Source: PALSA-660 sp963726435 (GTDB lineage: Bacteria > Actinomycetota > Coriobacteriia > Anaerosomatales > PALSA-660). Taken from it: DNA of 64,000 bases. How positions within the stretch are numbered: the first letter of the stretch is position 1; every line of letters begins with the position of its first letter. The DNA lies in the NCBI GenBank assembly GCA_963726435.1, contig CAVSCJ010000006.1, positions 434,001-498,000 of the forward strand. The letters are read 5' to 3'. Positions 37,419 to 47,018 of the stretch are shown here, one piece after another. The notes under the pieces are model-generated. The model was not told where the DNA came from and ran no database searches. It was given only the letters and a program-made list of their open reading frames with translations. Both the position numbers and the translations under genes were made by a program.

Positions 37419-38708
37419 CTAGGCGAGGTTGACGGGCACTGGCGATTCTAGCACCGTTCCGCGGTAGCTCCGGCCTTCCAGGCCGTCTATCCGGACCCGC
37501 ACTACGCGGCCGGGAACCAGTCCTCCGGCGGCGACTTCGACGGTGAGCGAATCGTCTGCGGTCCCGAGCGCCCGACCGCCTGAGACCCGCTCAACGCACG
37601 CGGACATCTCGCTGCCCACTCTGGCGCGCATGTGCGCGCCGAGCAGGCGCTCCGAGCACTCCCTCAACGCTCGGGCGCGCGCCGCCCTCACCACAGGCGG
37701 CACTTGGTCCGGCCGCGCGGCCGCGGGAGTGCGCGCGCGCGGCGAGTAGCGGAAGACGTGCAGACGGGCGAAGCCGCTCGACTCCACGAATGCGATCGAC
37801 TCGGCGAAGTCCTTCTCTCGCTCTCCCGGGAAGCCCGCGATGACATCGGTGGTCACTGACAGACCAGGCATCGCGTCTCGCGCACGCTCCAAGACCCGAG
37901 CGAACTGCGCCGAAGTGTAGCCGCGCCCCATCGCCTTCAGGGTGCGGTCGCAACCTGATTGCAGCGGCACGTGAAGGTGCCGGACCACACTCGGCAGAGC
38001 GGACAGCGCGTCGAGCAGCCGGTCGTCCAGGTCGAGGGGCTCTATCGATGACAGCCGCACTCGTCCGACCCCCGACGCGACGACCGCCTCTATGAGCGAA
38101 CCCAGCGCAGGGGCCCCGTCCGCATCGGCGTAACAACCGAGGTTGACCCCCGTGAGAACGATCTCGGGCACACCCGCTCGTGCGAGCGCGCTCACGCGCG
38201 CGAGTACGTCCGCGGAAGGAACGCTGCGCGGAAGACCGCGCGCCTCGGGCACGATGCAGTAGGCACACCTTCGGTCGCAGCCGTCTTGGACCTTCACCAT
38301 CACACGGGTCCGACCGAGACACGCGACCCGAGTCTCGCCCGTCGCGCCGGCGGCAGGCGCCAATCCCGCCGAGTCCGCCACGCGGCTGGCGAGCGATGTC
38401 CGGTCCGACACGACAACGACACGCGGGTCGATCGACCCGAGTCCTGCGGGATCGACCGCAGCGAGGCAGCCCGTCACGACCACGGCCGAGGCCCCGCCCG
38501 CCAGCGCGCGGCGGATCGCCTTTCGCGCCTTGGCGTCCGCCTCGGCGGTCACCGTGCACGTGTTCACGACTACGACGTCGGCGTCGTCTCCCGAGTCCAT
38601 GATGACCGTGGCCCTCGCCGCGAGACTCTCCGCCAGCGCTTCGCTCTCGGTTCGATTGACTTTGCACCCCAGGGTGCGCACCGCGATGCGGGGTCGTTCA
38701 GCGGGCAC
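37419..38708 (-). CDS. mtaB: tRNA t6A37 methylthiotransferase MtaB
   Basis: A 429-residue radical-SAM enzyme that converts t6A to ms2t6A at position 37 of ANN-decoding tRNAs. The N-terminal UPF0004 domain has RTLGCKVNRTESEAL and VVNTCTVT; the radical SAM cluster is CDRRCAYCIVPEARG; a TRAM domain closes the protein. The Cys positions and the CKVN motif fit MtaB rather than MiaB or RimO. GTG 38708 overlaps the rsmE stop by 11 bases. The dnaJ-rsmE-mtaB order is common in Gram-positive bacteria. Confidence 0.94.
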   Translation of the reverse strand: MPAERPRIAVRTLGCKVNRTESEALAESLAARATVIMDSGDDADVVVVNTCTVTAEADAKARKAIRRALAGGASAVVVTGCLAAVDPAGLGSIDPRVVVVSDRTSLASRVADSAGLAPAAGATGETRVACLGRTRVMVKVQDGCDRRCAYCIVPEARGLPRSVPSADVLARVSALARAGVPEIVLTGVNLGCYADADGAPALGSLIEAVVASGVGRVRLSSIEPLDLDDRLLDALSALPSVVRHLHVPLQSGCDRTLKAMGRGYTSAQFARVLERARDAMPGLSVTTDVIAGFPGEREKDFAESIAFVESSGFARLHVFRYSPRARTPAAARPDQVPPVVRAARARALRECSERLLGAHMRARVGSEMSACVERVSGGRALGTADDSLTVEVAAGGLVPGRVVRVRIDGLEGRSYRGTVLESPVPVNLA

Positions 38709-39474
38709 GGCCGCCCAGCCCGCCGAGCTCGTACGCCGTGATGGCGACGGCCACAACGGCCGCCGTCTCGGACCGCAGGACGGTGTTCCCCAGCGAGACG
38801 ATGCGTGCCCCTGCGTCCTCCATAGCCGCGACTTCCCCCGCCTCGAACCCGCCCTCGGGGCCGACCACGACCAGGACCGAAGCATCCGAGGTGGCGTCCT
38901 CCATGTCCAGAGCCTCCCCGACGCCGACGGCGCTACCGGCCGCCTCCTCCCACGGCACGAGAACGACGTCGAAGCGACCCACTGCAGCGAGCAGAGCGTC
39001 GAGGGTCATGGCATGCGCGACGTGAGGCACGTCCGCGCGGTGGGACTGCTTGGCCGCCTCCTTCGCGATGCGGCGCCAACGGTCCCCGCGCTTCCCCGCG
39101 CGGTCCTCGTCCAAGCGCACAACGCACCTCGCGCAGAGAACCGGCCAGATCTCGGCGACACCGAGTTCGGTCGCCTTCTGGACGGTGAACTCCATGCGCT
39201 CGCGCCGCGCGATGCCCGCTGCGAGAACCACGTGAGGACGGCCCGGACGCCAGATCGCGGGGCCTATGTCCGCCGTCACACTGTCGGCCGAAACCTCCAC
39301 CAGAGTCGCCTCGGCCTCGCTGCCATCGCCTCCGGCGACTACGACGCGATCTCCGGTCCCGAGACGCAGGACGCGGACGAGGTGGTGCCGGTCGGACTCA
39401 TCCAGCGGGAGTTCTATGGCCCGCTCTCCGTCCTGCGGCAGCTCGCCCTTGAGGAAGAAGCGATGCAGCGTCAC
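38698..39474 (-). CDS. rsmE: 16S rRNA (uracil-1498-N3) methyltransferase
   Basis: A 258-residue SPOUT methyltransferase modifying U1498 in the decoding region of the 30S subunit. It starts LHRFFLKG, with HHLVRVLRLGTGDRVVVA in the PUA-like part, then ERMEFTVQKATELGVAEIWP, KEAAKQSHRADVP, and the knot signature VVGPEGGFEAGEV with SLGNTVLRSETA. The start is GTG 39474 with GGAGGA 6 bases upstream, directly after the dnaJ stop. Confidence 0.95.
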   Translation of the reverse strand: MTLHRFFLKGELPQDGERAIELPLDESDRHHLVRVLRLGTGDRVVVAGGDGSEAEATLVEVSADSVTADIGPAIWRPGRPHVVLAAGIARRERMEFTVQKATELGVAEIWPVLCARCVVRLDEDRAGKRGDRWRRIAKEAAKQSHRADVPHVAHAMTLDALLAAVGRFDVVLVPWEEAAGSAVGVGEALDMEDATSDASVLVVVGPEGGFEAGEVAAMEDAGARIVSLGNTVLRSETAAVVAVAITAYELGGLGGRAR

Positions 39475-39483
39475 TTCGTCCTC

Positions 39484-40599
39484 CTAGAAGCCGAGCCAGT
39501 CGCGGACCCGATCGAGAGTCGAGTGGACGGTCACGTCGCCCATCGTGGCGGCCAGCTGTTCCAGGAGCTTCCGCTGTTCCTTGCTCACCTTTCGAGGGAC
39601 CGTGATGTTCACATGGATCACCAGATCGCCTCGTCCGCCTCGCTGCCGCGGCATGCCCTCACCCCGCACGACGACCGTGTCGCCGTTCTGAGTGGCCGCA
39701 GGCACCTTGACGGTCACCGGCTCATCGAAGACCGGTACGCGGATCTCTCCACCTAGCGCGGCCACTGTCATCGGGACAGCCGCCCGAGCGTGAAGGTCGT
39801 CACCCTCGCGGTGCAGGTACTCGTGGGGCCGCACGCGCACGGTGACGATCAGATCGCCCGGACGGACGCCGCGCAGGCCGGCCTCGCCCTTCCCCGGGAC
39901 AGCGACCGTCTGACCGTCCTGTACGCCCGGTGGGACATGCACCGTCACGGTCTCGCGGGCGTGCACCCGACCCTGACCCGCGCACGAAGCACAGGCCGGC
40001 TCCACCACGGTGCCGGTCGCAGAGCAGCCCTCGCACGGAACAGCCGACTGGAAGGTCCCCAGGAAGGTGCGCCGGACCGACATGACCTGGCCCGTCCCAC
40101 GGCAAGTCGGACAGGTCTTTGCGCTACCTCCCTCAGCGGCGCCGCTTCCGGAGCACGCCGCACACGGTGCCGCGCGATCGTAGGCGACCTCCTTGGAAGC
40201 GCCGGTCGCCGCCTCATCGAGCGTGATCACTACCTGCGCCGACATGTCGCGACCCTCAGCGCGTACCTGCCCGCGCGTCGAACCGCCTACTATCCCGTCG
40301 AAGATCACCGAGAACAGGTCCCCCACGCCTCCGGCGAACGGATCGCCGTACCCATAGCCCCCGGGGAAGCCCATCTGAGGCTCGGCCGTTCCGAACCGGT
40401 CGTAGTTCGCGCGCTTCGAGCCGTCCGATAGGACCTCGTAGGCCTCGTTCAGCTCCTTGAATCGCTCCTCGGCGTCGTCGTGCTCGCTGGTGTCGGGATG
40501 CACGTCCCGCGCCCTGCTGCGGAATGCCCTCTTGATGTCGTCGGGGCTCGCGTCGCGTCCGACGCCTAGCACATCGTAGTAGTCGCGTGTCGAGGGCAT
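39484..40599 (-). CDS. dnaJ: Chaperone DnaJ (Hsp40)
   Basis: A 371-residue type I J protein that stimulates DnaK. The J domain (1-70) has YYDVLGVGRDASPDDIKRAF and the HPD motif in DVHPDTSE. A Gly/Phe-rich linker follows. The zinc domain has four CxxCxGxG-type units (CAACSGSG, CPTCRGTG, CEGCSATG, CASCAGQG). Substrate-binding beta domains end at WLGF. ATG 40599 follows GGGAGAG. It lies about 40 bases downstream of hrcA, so the CIRCE operator at 41717 should control both. Confidence 0.97.
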   Translation of the reverse strand: MPSTRDYYDVLGVGRDASPDDIKRAFRSRARDVHPDTSEHDDAEERFKELNEAYEVLSDGSKRANYDRFGTAEPQMGFPGGYGYGDPFAGGVGDLFSVIFDGIVGGSTRGQVRAEGRDMSAQVVITLDEAATGASKEVAYDRAAPCAACSGSGAAEGGSAKTCPTCRGTGQVMSVRRTFLGTFQSAVPCEGCSATGTVVEPACASCAGQGRVHARETVTVHVPPGVQDGQTVAVPGKGEAGLRGVRPGDLIVTVRVRPHEYLHREGDDLHARAAVPMTVAALGGEIRVPVFDEPVTVKVPAATQNGDTVVVRGEGMPRQRGGRGDLVIHVNITVPRKVSKEQRKLLEQLAATMGDVTVHSTLDRVRDWLGF

Positions 40600-40639
40600 C
40601 TCTCTCCCGGGATGGTGAGTGTAGAAGGCGGCCGGCCGG

Positions 40640-41680
40640 TCAGCCGAGCGCCTCGGTGAGTCCGTCGGCAGCAGCGCGAACCGCACTGACTGCGCGCGGG
40701 TAGTCCATGCGCGTCGGACCGATCACTCCGACAACGCCGCCGGTCCCGCCAGCATCGTAGTGCGCGGTGACCACCGAGAGGCGGTCCAGGCCGGCGGGGT
40801 TCTCGGCCCCGATCCGCACCGCTATTTCGCCGGGGCTCATGACCTGCGTCAGGATCTGCAGGGTCGCGAGCCCGTCCTCGAGCAGTTGCAGCAGCGGTCC
40901 CACGAGACGGGGATCGGCGAACTCCGGCTGTGCCAGGAGGGCCGGCATGCCACCCGTGACCACCCGGTCGCCGTCGGTCTCGACCAAACAGTCCAGAACC
41001 TCGTCGATGAGGACGGCCGCGACGCGAAGAGGCACGTCCGACGCCGCCTCCACCGAACCGCGCGCACTGCGCACGTCCTCTCCGAACTTCCCCTCGAGCG
41101 CGGAGTTCAGCAGGCGCTCCACTCCCGCAAGCTGGTCGCTCGTGACGGTCTCGGGCAGCTCCACACTGCGGTCGGCGACCCGCCCGGAGTCCGTGACCAC
41201 CACGACCACGGCTCGCAAGTCCGCTATCCACACCAGATTGATGCGACGGATGCGCGCCCGGCGCAGCGCCGGCGCGATGACGACGGCGACGTAGCTGGTC
41301 AAGCGGGACAGAAGCGTCGACGTCTCCCGCATCGCCTCGGCTAGCTCGTGCTCGAGGGCGATGAACTGACCGTGGACCGCCTCGACCTCCTCCGTAGTCA
41401 GCCCCGCCGTCCTGCCCGTCTCGAGCATCGAGTCGACGAATGCGCGGTAGCCCGAGTCGGTCGGGACCCTCCCGGCGGAGACGTGCGGTTGGTAGACGAG
41501 CCCGACCTCCTCCAGGACGGAGAGCTCGTTTCGAACCGTCGCCGGGCTCACGCGCAGGTCGTAGCGCTCGACGAGCTGCCGCGACGCAACGGGCTGCGCG
41601 CATCGGACATACTCCTGCACCAGGGCTGCGAGCACGGAACGTCTACGATCCGAGAGCATCGGTGGGGCCGCCGCTTCCAT
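40640..41680 (-). CDS. hrcA: Heat-shock repressor HrcA
   Basis: A 346-residue transcriptional repressor that binds CIRCE elements and needs GroEL for activity. The N-terminal winged helix has RRRSVLAALVQEYV then PVASRQLVERYDLRVSPATV and RNELSVLEEVGLVYQPHVSAGRVPTD in the usual order. The HrcA C-terminal domain has ELAEAMRETSTLLSRLTSYV and ends with GPTRMDYPRAVSAVRAAAD. ATG 41680 is used; ATG 41659 is also possible. A degenerate CIRCE overlapping a TATAAT box lies 37-63 bases upstream, so the gene is probably autoregulated. Confidence 0.95.
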   Translation of the reverse strand: MEAAAPPMLSDRRRSVLAALVQEYVRCAQPVASRQLVERYDLRVSPATVRNELSVLEEVGLVYQPHVSAGRVPTDSGYRAFVDSMLETGRTAGLTTEEVEAVHGQFIALEHELAEAMRETSTLLSRLTSYVAVVIAPALRRARIRRINLVWIADLRAVVVVVTDSGRVADRSVELPETVTSDQLAGVERLLNSALEGKFGEDVRSARGSVEAASDVPLRVAAVLIDEVLDCLVETDGDRVVTGGMPALLAQPEFADPRLVGPLLQLLEDGLATLQILTQVMSPGEIAVRIGAENPAGLDRLSVVTAHYDAGGTGGVVGVIGPTRMDYPRAVSAVRAAADGLTEALG

Positions 41681-41716
41681 TTGTGGCGCCCGTTGGCAAG
41701 GGCGCGACCTGCGCTG

Positions 41717-41743
41717 TTAGCAATCCATTATAGCGAGTGCCAG
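41717..41743 (-). promoter_or_regulatory. CIRCE operator over the hrcA promoter
   Basis: TTAGCAATC-N9-GAGTGCCAG, against the consensus TTAGCACTC-N9-GAGTGCTAA: three mismatches with the exact 9-base spacer. The spacer contains TATAAT on the minus strand (41727-41732), so HrcA binding would cover the -10 box. Confidence 0.85.
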
Positions 41744-41766
41744 AGGCCGATGCGATCATCGCAGCA

Positions 41767-43011
41767 TCACGGTCGTGAGAGGCCCTCCGCCGTCCACACT
41801 GCACCGAAGACGCTGTTCCCGAGCAGCCAGCCCTGCTCGGTCGTGCGCCACCGTGTCTCGCCGCCGGGTCCCGTTGCGGCTCGCACGAGGCCTTTCGTCG
41901 CAAGATCCGCCAGGACCTCCGAGACCCCGGCGCGCTCGGCGGCGGCGGACGAGATCCCGAACGTCGTGCGCAGACCGAGCATCGCGTCCTCGCGTGCGGC
42001 TTCGTCCCCGCTGAGGAACTCGAACGCCGCCGGAGCCGTCAACGGGCTCTTCATGTAGTCGTCGACCGACACCTCGCGCGTGAACCGCGCTCTGGCCGGC
42101 GTCGGTTCCACATCTGGAGGCAACGTCCAGCCCTCGCCTTCAGCGATCCGCCGATACTGCCCGAACGTCAGCATCGACGCGGCGTGCGGGCCCACCCCGA
42201 CGTAGGAGCCCCCCGTCCAGTAGACCAGGTTGTGCCGTGCCTCATGCCCCGGCTGAGCGTAGCTGGCGACCTCGTAGCGTGGCAGCCCCGCGGCGGTGAG
42301 CGCCACTTCAGCCGCGAGCATCATGTCCGCGGCCTCGTCCGGGTCGGGCTCGGGGACCTCTCCGGCACGGACGGCCGCCTGAAGGGGCGTGCCCTCCTCG
42401 ATGGCGAGGGGATAGACCGACACGTGTCGCGCGCCACACGCCACAGCCTCCTCGAGAGTCGCATCCCAGCAGGCGCCGGTCTGACCCGGCACGCCGCATA
42501 TGAGATCGATCGAGAAGGCGGCCTCGGAGTCCCGCAAGACACGGGTCGCGTCGCGAGCTTGTCCAGCGTCATGACATCGTCCGAGGGTGCGTAGCACCTC
42601 GTCGTCGAAGCTCTGCACTCCCAGCGAGAAGCGATTCGCCCCCTCGTCCATAAGGGCCGCCACGAGGCTCGCCTCCGTCGTGTCGGGGTTGGTCTCGACC
42701 GTCACCTCGGCTCCGGGACGCAACCGCACGGTCTCGAGCAGCCCGCGCAACAGACGCACGAGCTCGTCGCCGAGGATCGTTGGGGTGCCGCCCCCCACGT
42801 ACACGGTCGGCACGGCGTCGAGAAGATCATAGTGCGACCAATGCCCGGTCTCGAAGAGCGCGGCGTCCACGAACGCCCCGTACTTCGACTCCCCGCCCGC
42901 CTGCGAGTAGAAGTCGCAGTAGGCGCACTTCGACGCGCAGAAGGGCACGTGGACGTAGAGGGAGACGGGAAGCAGAGTCGGAGGCGATCCGGCGGAATCA
43001 GGTGAGAGCAT
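41767..43011 (-). CDS. hemW: Heme chaperone HemW (radical SAM)
   Basis: A 414-residue radical-SAM family protein, formerly called oxygen-independent coproporphyrinogen III oxidase-like. It carries VSLYVHVPFCASKCAYCDFY with the 4Fe-4S Cys triad, VYVGGGTPTIL, EVTVETNPDTT, RFSLGVQSFDD and the HemW-type RHNLVYW motif with GVGPHAAS. A winged-helix end follows. Family members bind and deliver heme and lack HemN coproporphyrinogen oxidase activity. It lies between lepA and hrcA, a conserved order in Gram-positive bacteria. Confidence 0.93.
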   Translation of the reverse strand: MLSPDSAGSPPTLLPVSLYVHVPFCASKCAYCDFYSQAGGESKYGAFVDAALFETGHWSHYDLLDAVPTVYVGGGTPTILGDELVRLLRGLLETVRLRPGAEVTVETNPDTTEASLVAALMDEGANRFSLGVQSFDDEVLRTLGRCHDAGQARDATRVLRDSEAAFSIDLICGVPGQTGACWDATLEEAVACGARHVSVYPLAIEEGTPLQAAVRAGEVPEPDPDEAADMMLAAEVALTAAGLPRYEVASYAQPGHEARHNLVYWTGGSYVGVGPHAASMLTFGQYRRIAEGEGWTLPPDVEPTPARARFTREVSVDDYMKSPLTAPAAFEFLSGDEAAREDAMLGLRTTFGISSAAAERAGVSEVLADLATKGLVRAATGPGGETRWRTTEQGWLLGNSVFGAVWTAEGLSRP

Positions 43012-43067
43012 CGCGATTCAGCTGGATTCCGCCGCGATGACTGATGCTGCGACGGTCTTCGCGGTCA

Positions 43068-44870
<1,803 letters not shown>

Positions 44871-44878
44871 GGCTGCGT

Positions 44879-44887
44879 ATCATACCA
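44879..44887 (-). promoter_or_regulatory. Extended -10 for leaderless lepA transcript
   Basis: TGGTATGAT on the minus strand, only 8 bases before the lepA ATG. Transcription would start at or next to the start codon. Confidence 0.5.
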
Positions 44888-44911
44888 GCGCACCGGACCG
44901 AGCGGGCGCCG

Positions 44912-45568
44912 TCAGCGCAGAACGTCGTAGTGCAGCCAGACCTCGCCGGCGTCGAAGCGCTCGACGTCGCGCAACGACAGGCGAACGTCGCCGCGACAGC
45001 CCTCGCTGAGCAGAGCCAGCGGCACGCCACCCACCCCGAGAGTGAGCCCTGGCTGCAGGACCAAGGACAACTCGTCGACGAGACCATCGCGCAGAAGGAG
45101 TGCGTTGAGGGTCGCGCCGGCGTCCACCCGGATGTCCTCGACGCCCCAGTCCTCTCCCAGGCGCGCAAGCGCCTCGCAGAGATCCACGCGATCCTGCCCC
45201 GCGAAGGCCACCCCCACCCCGCGTCCCCGCAGGTAGTCGAGGTGCTCGGCAGGAGTGGAGGCCGTCGCCAGCGACACGAACCGCTTCCACAGCCCGGCGC
45301 CCTGCAGTGCGCTCCAGCACCGGACGCGCCCGCCGCTGTCGCAGACAACGAGGAGCGAGCCCTCCTCGACCGGCACAACCTCTGCGACTTCGGCCGGGTC
45401 ATCGACCAGCGCCGCCTCAGGAGCCGCCAGTATGGTGCCAGAGCCCACGAGAGTCGCGTTGCAGCCCAGCCTGTGGGCCAGCCGATAGTGGAGCCCGAGG
45501 TCGATCCCGTAGCCGCTGAGCACCCCGTTCACGCTCATGGCGTTGTGGATGACTACCCGTGGTCGCAC
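44912..45568 (-). CDS. RibD C-terminal-type (dihydrofolate reductase-like) reductase
   Basis: A 218-residue protein of the pyrimidine reductase/DHFR-like fold. It starts RPRVVIHNAMSVNGVLSGYG; further marks are LVGSGTILAAPE, EDIRVDAGATLNALLLRDGL and VDELSLVLQPGL, as in the reductase half of RibD and stand-alone RibD_C proteins. It probably uses NADPH, but the substrate is unknown; no riboflavin genes are adjacent. GTG 45568 has GGAGG 5 bases upstream. It is divergent from rpsT. Confidence 0.85.
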   Translation of the reverse strand: MRPRVVIHNAMSVNGVLSGYGIDLGLHYRLAHRLGCNATLVGSGTILAAPEAALVDDPAEVAEVVPVEEGSLLVVCDSGGRVRCWSALQGAGLWKRFVSLATASTPAEHLDYLRGRGVGVAFAGQDRVDLCEALARLGEDWGVEDIRVDAGATLNALLLRDGLVDELSLVLQPGLTLGVGGVPLALLSEGCRGDVRLSLRDVERFDAGEVWLHYDVLR

Positions 45569-45665
45569 TGCGCCCTCCCTCACCGCTCGCAGGACGAGAC
45601 TATCACCGCGCCCTGACAGCGCAGGCGGGGCTGTCGGACGGCCACTCCCGGTGGCGTGGGACCGC

Positions 45666-45694
45666 TTGTAGGCGTCCCCTCGCCGTGCTAACAT
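45666..45694 (+). promoter_or_regulatory. Promoter of rpsT
   Basis: TTGTAG (-35) and TAACAT (-10) with 17-base spacing, about 65 bases before the rpsT start. Confidence 0.6.
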
Positions 45695-45759
45695 CTCGGG
45701 GTTCGTCGGCACCCCACTGCGACGGGCACCATTCGATGACTCCGGAAGGACCGATCCAG

Positions 45760-46026
45760 TTGGCGAACATCAAGAGCCAGAAGAAGCGCATCCTCACCAA
45801 CGCCAAGGCGGCGGACCGCAACAAGTCCATCCGCTCGAGCGTCAAGACGGCCGTCAAGAAGGTCAACGAAGCGGTGACCGCCGGCGACAAGGCCGAGGCC
45901 GCAGCGAGACTGCAGAGCGCGAACCGCGAGCTCGACCGCGCCGCAAGCAAGGGAGTCATCCACAAGAACCAGGCCGCGAACCGCAAGAGCGGCCTCGCGA
46001 GTTCGGTGGCCAAGCTCGAAGGCTAG
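45760..46026 (+). CDS. rpsT: 30S ribosomal protein S20
   Basis: 88 residues starting at TTG 45760 (MANIKSQKKRILTNAKA after initiator decoding), with IRSSVKTAVKKVNEAV, LDRAASKGVIHKNQAANRK and a short SSVAKLEG end. It binds the 5' domain of 16S rRNA. GGAAGGA lies about 9 bases upstream. It is the only plus-strand housekeeping protein gene in the window. Its TAG stop shares the CTAG palindrome with the stop of converging holA. Confidence 0.96.
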   Translation: MANIKSQKKRILTNAKAADRNKSIRSSVKTAVKKVNEAVTAGDKAEAAARLQSANRELDRAASKGVIHKNQAANRKSGLASSVAKLEG

Positions 46027-47018
46027 CCGCTCGCGCACGGCCCGACGGCCCCCGCGGCCGCAACGATCCAACGTTCCAGGACGAGCCCGGCATCCGCCGC
46101 GCTCGTCTTCATTTGTTCCTCCGCGTCCGCCAAAGCGGCAATGGCCCGGGCCAGTTCGGCAGGCTCGAAGTGGGAGGCCTGATGCGCGGCGTTGCGCGCG
46201 AGCCACGGTGCCATACCCAGTTCGGCGGCCATTGCCTCCGGGCCCATGCCGCGCACAGCGAGAGCGCGCGCGCCGACGAGCGCGCGCACGTGACGGGTCA
46301 GCATGGCGTGGATCCCGAGCGGACTCTCACCACCATCCATGAGTCGCACGAGCAGCTGAAGCGCGAGACGGGTATCGCGCTCCCCCACCGCGTCAGTGAG
46401 TTCGAACACCGAGGCCGCCGCGCCGGCCGCGACCGCCTGCGAGACGTCCTCCTCGCTGATCACCCCGGTGTCACCCACGTAGGCGGCCAGCTTGCCCGCC
46501 TCCGTGTCGAGTCGGAGCAGGTCTCGCCCCACCCGCTCCACGAGAACCTGCGCCGCTGAGTGCGAGATCCGTTTGCCCCGCGACTGCAGCATCTTCACCA
46601 CCTCGCCGGCATACTCGCTGCGCTTGGGAGCGGCGTACTCGTAGGCCACACCGTTGGCAGCCACCGCGCGATACAGCTTCGAATTCCGTGCGATCTTGGT
46701 CGCCACCAGCACGAGGCACGTGGAAGGAGCCGGGTCGCGCGCATACGCCGCCAGGCTCTCGAGATCGGATGCCTCGAGCTTGTCCACGGCATGGACGATC
46801 ACCAGACGGCGGTCGCTCATGAACGGCATGGTGTTGGCAGCACCGATGATCGCGTCGGCGGAGGTCGAGGACCCGTCGAACGCCTCGAGGTTGAAGTCCA
46901 GGTCGGCCACTGCTGCGAGACGATCGCGCAGGCGCTTGACCGCGCGCTCCAACAGCAGCTCCTCGGAGCCGTATATGAGGTAGACGGGCTTGAGATCGCC
47001 GAGATCGGCGCTAGCCAT
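46023..47018 (-). CDS. holA: DNA polymerase III delta subunit
   Basis: A 331-residue clamp-loader subunit that opens the beta clamp. It starts DLKPVYLIYGSEELLLERAV, with an AAA+-like fold lacking a functional P-loop; further marks are SDRRLVIVHAVDKLE, LVLVATKIARNSKLYRAVA, RLDTEAGKLAAYVGD and SVFELTDAVGERD. A C-terminal helical domain ends the protein. ATG 47018 is chosen by family alignment; the ribosome site is weak. The upstream comEC frame runs about 200 bases into it. The order comEA-comEC-holA with rpsT alongside is typical of Gram-positive bacteria. Confidence 0.94.
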   Translation of the reverse strand: MASADLGDLKPVYLIYGSEELLLERAVKRLRDRLAAVADLDFNLEAFDGSSTSADAIIGAANTMPFMSDRRLVIVHAVDKLEASDLESLAAYARDPAPSTCLVLVATKIARNSKLYRAVAANGVAYEYAAPKRSEYAGEVVKMLQSRGKRISHSAAQVLVERVGRDLLRLDTEAGKLAAYVGDTGVISEEDVSQAVAAGAAASVFELTDAVGERDTRLALQLLVRLMDGGESPLGIHAMLTRHVRALVGARALAVRGMGPEAMAAELGMAPWLARNAAHQASHFEPAELARAIAALADAEEQMKTSAADAGLVLERWIVAAAGAVGPCASG

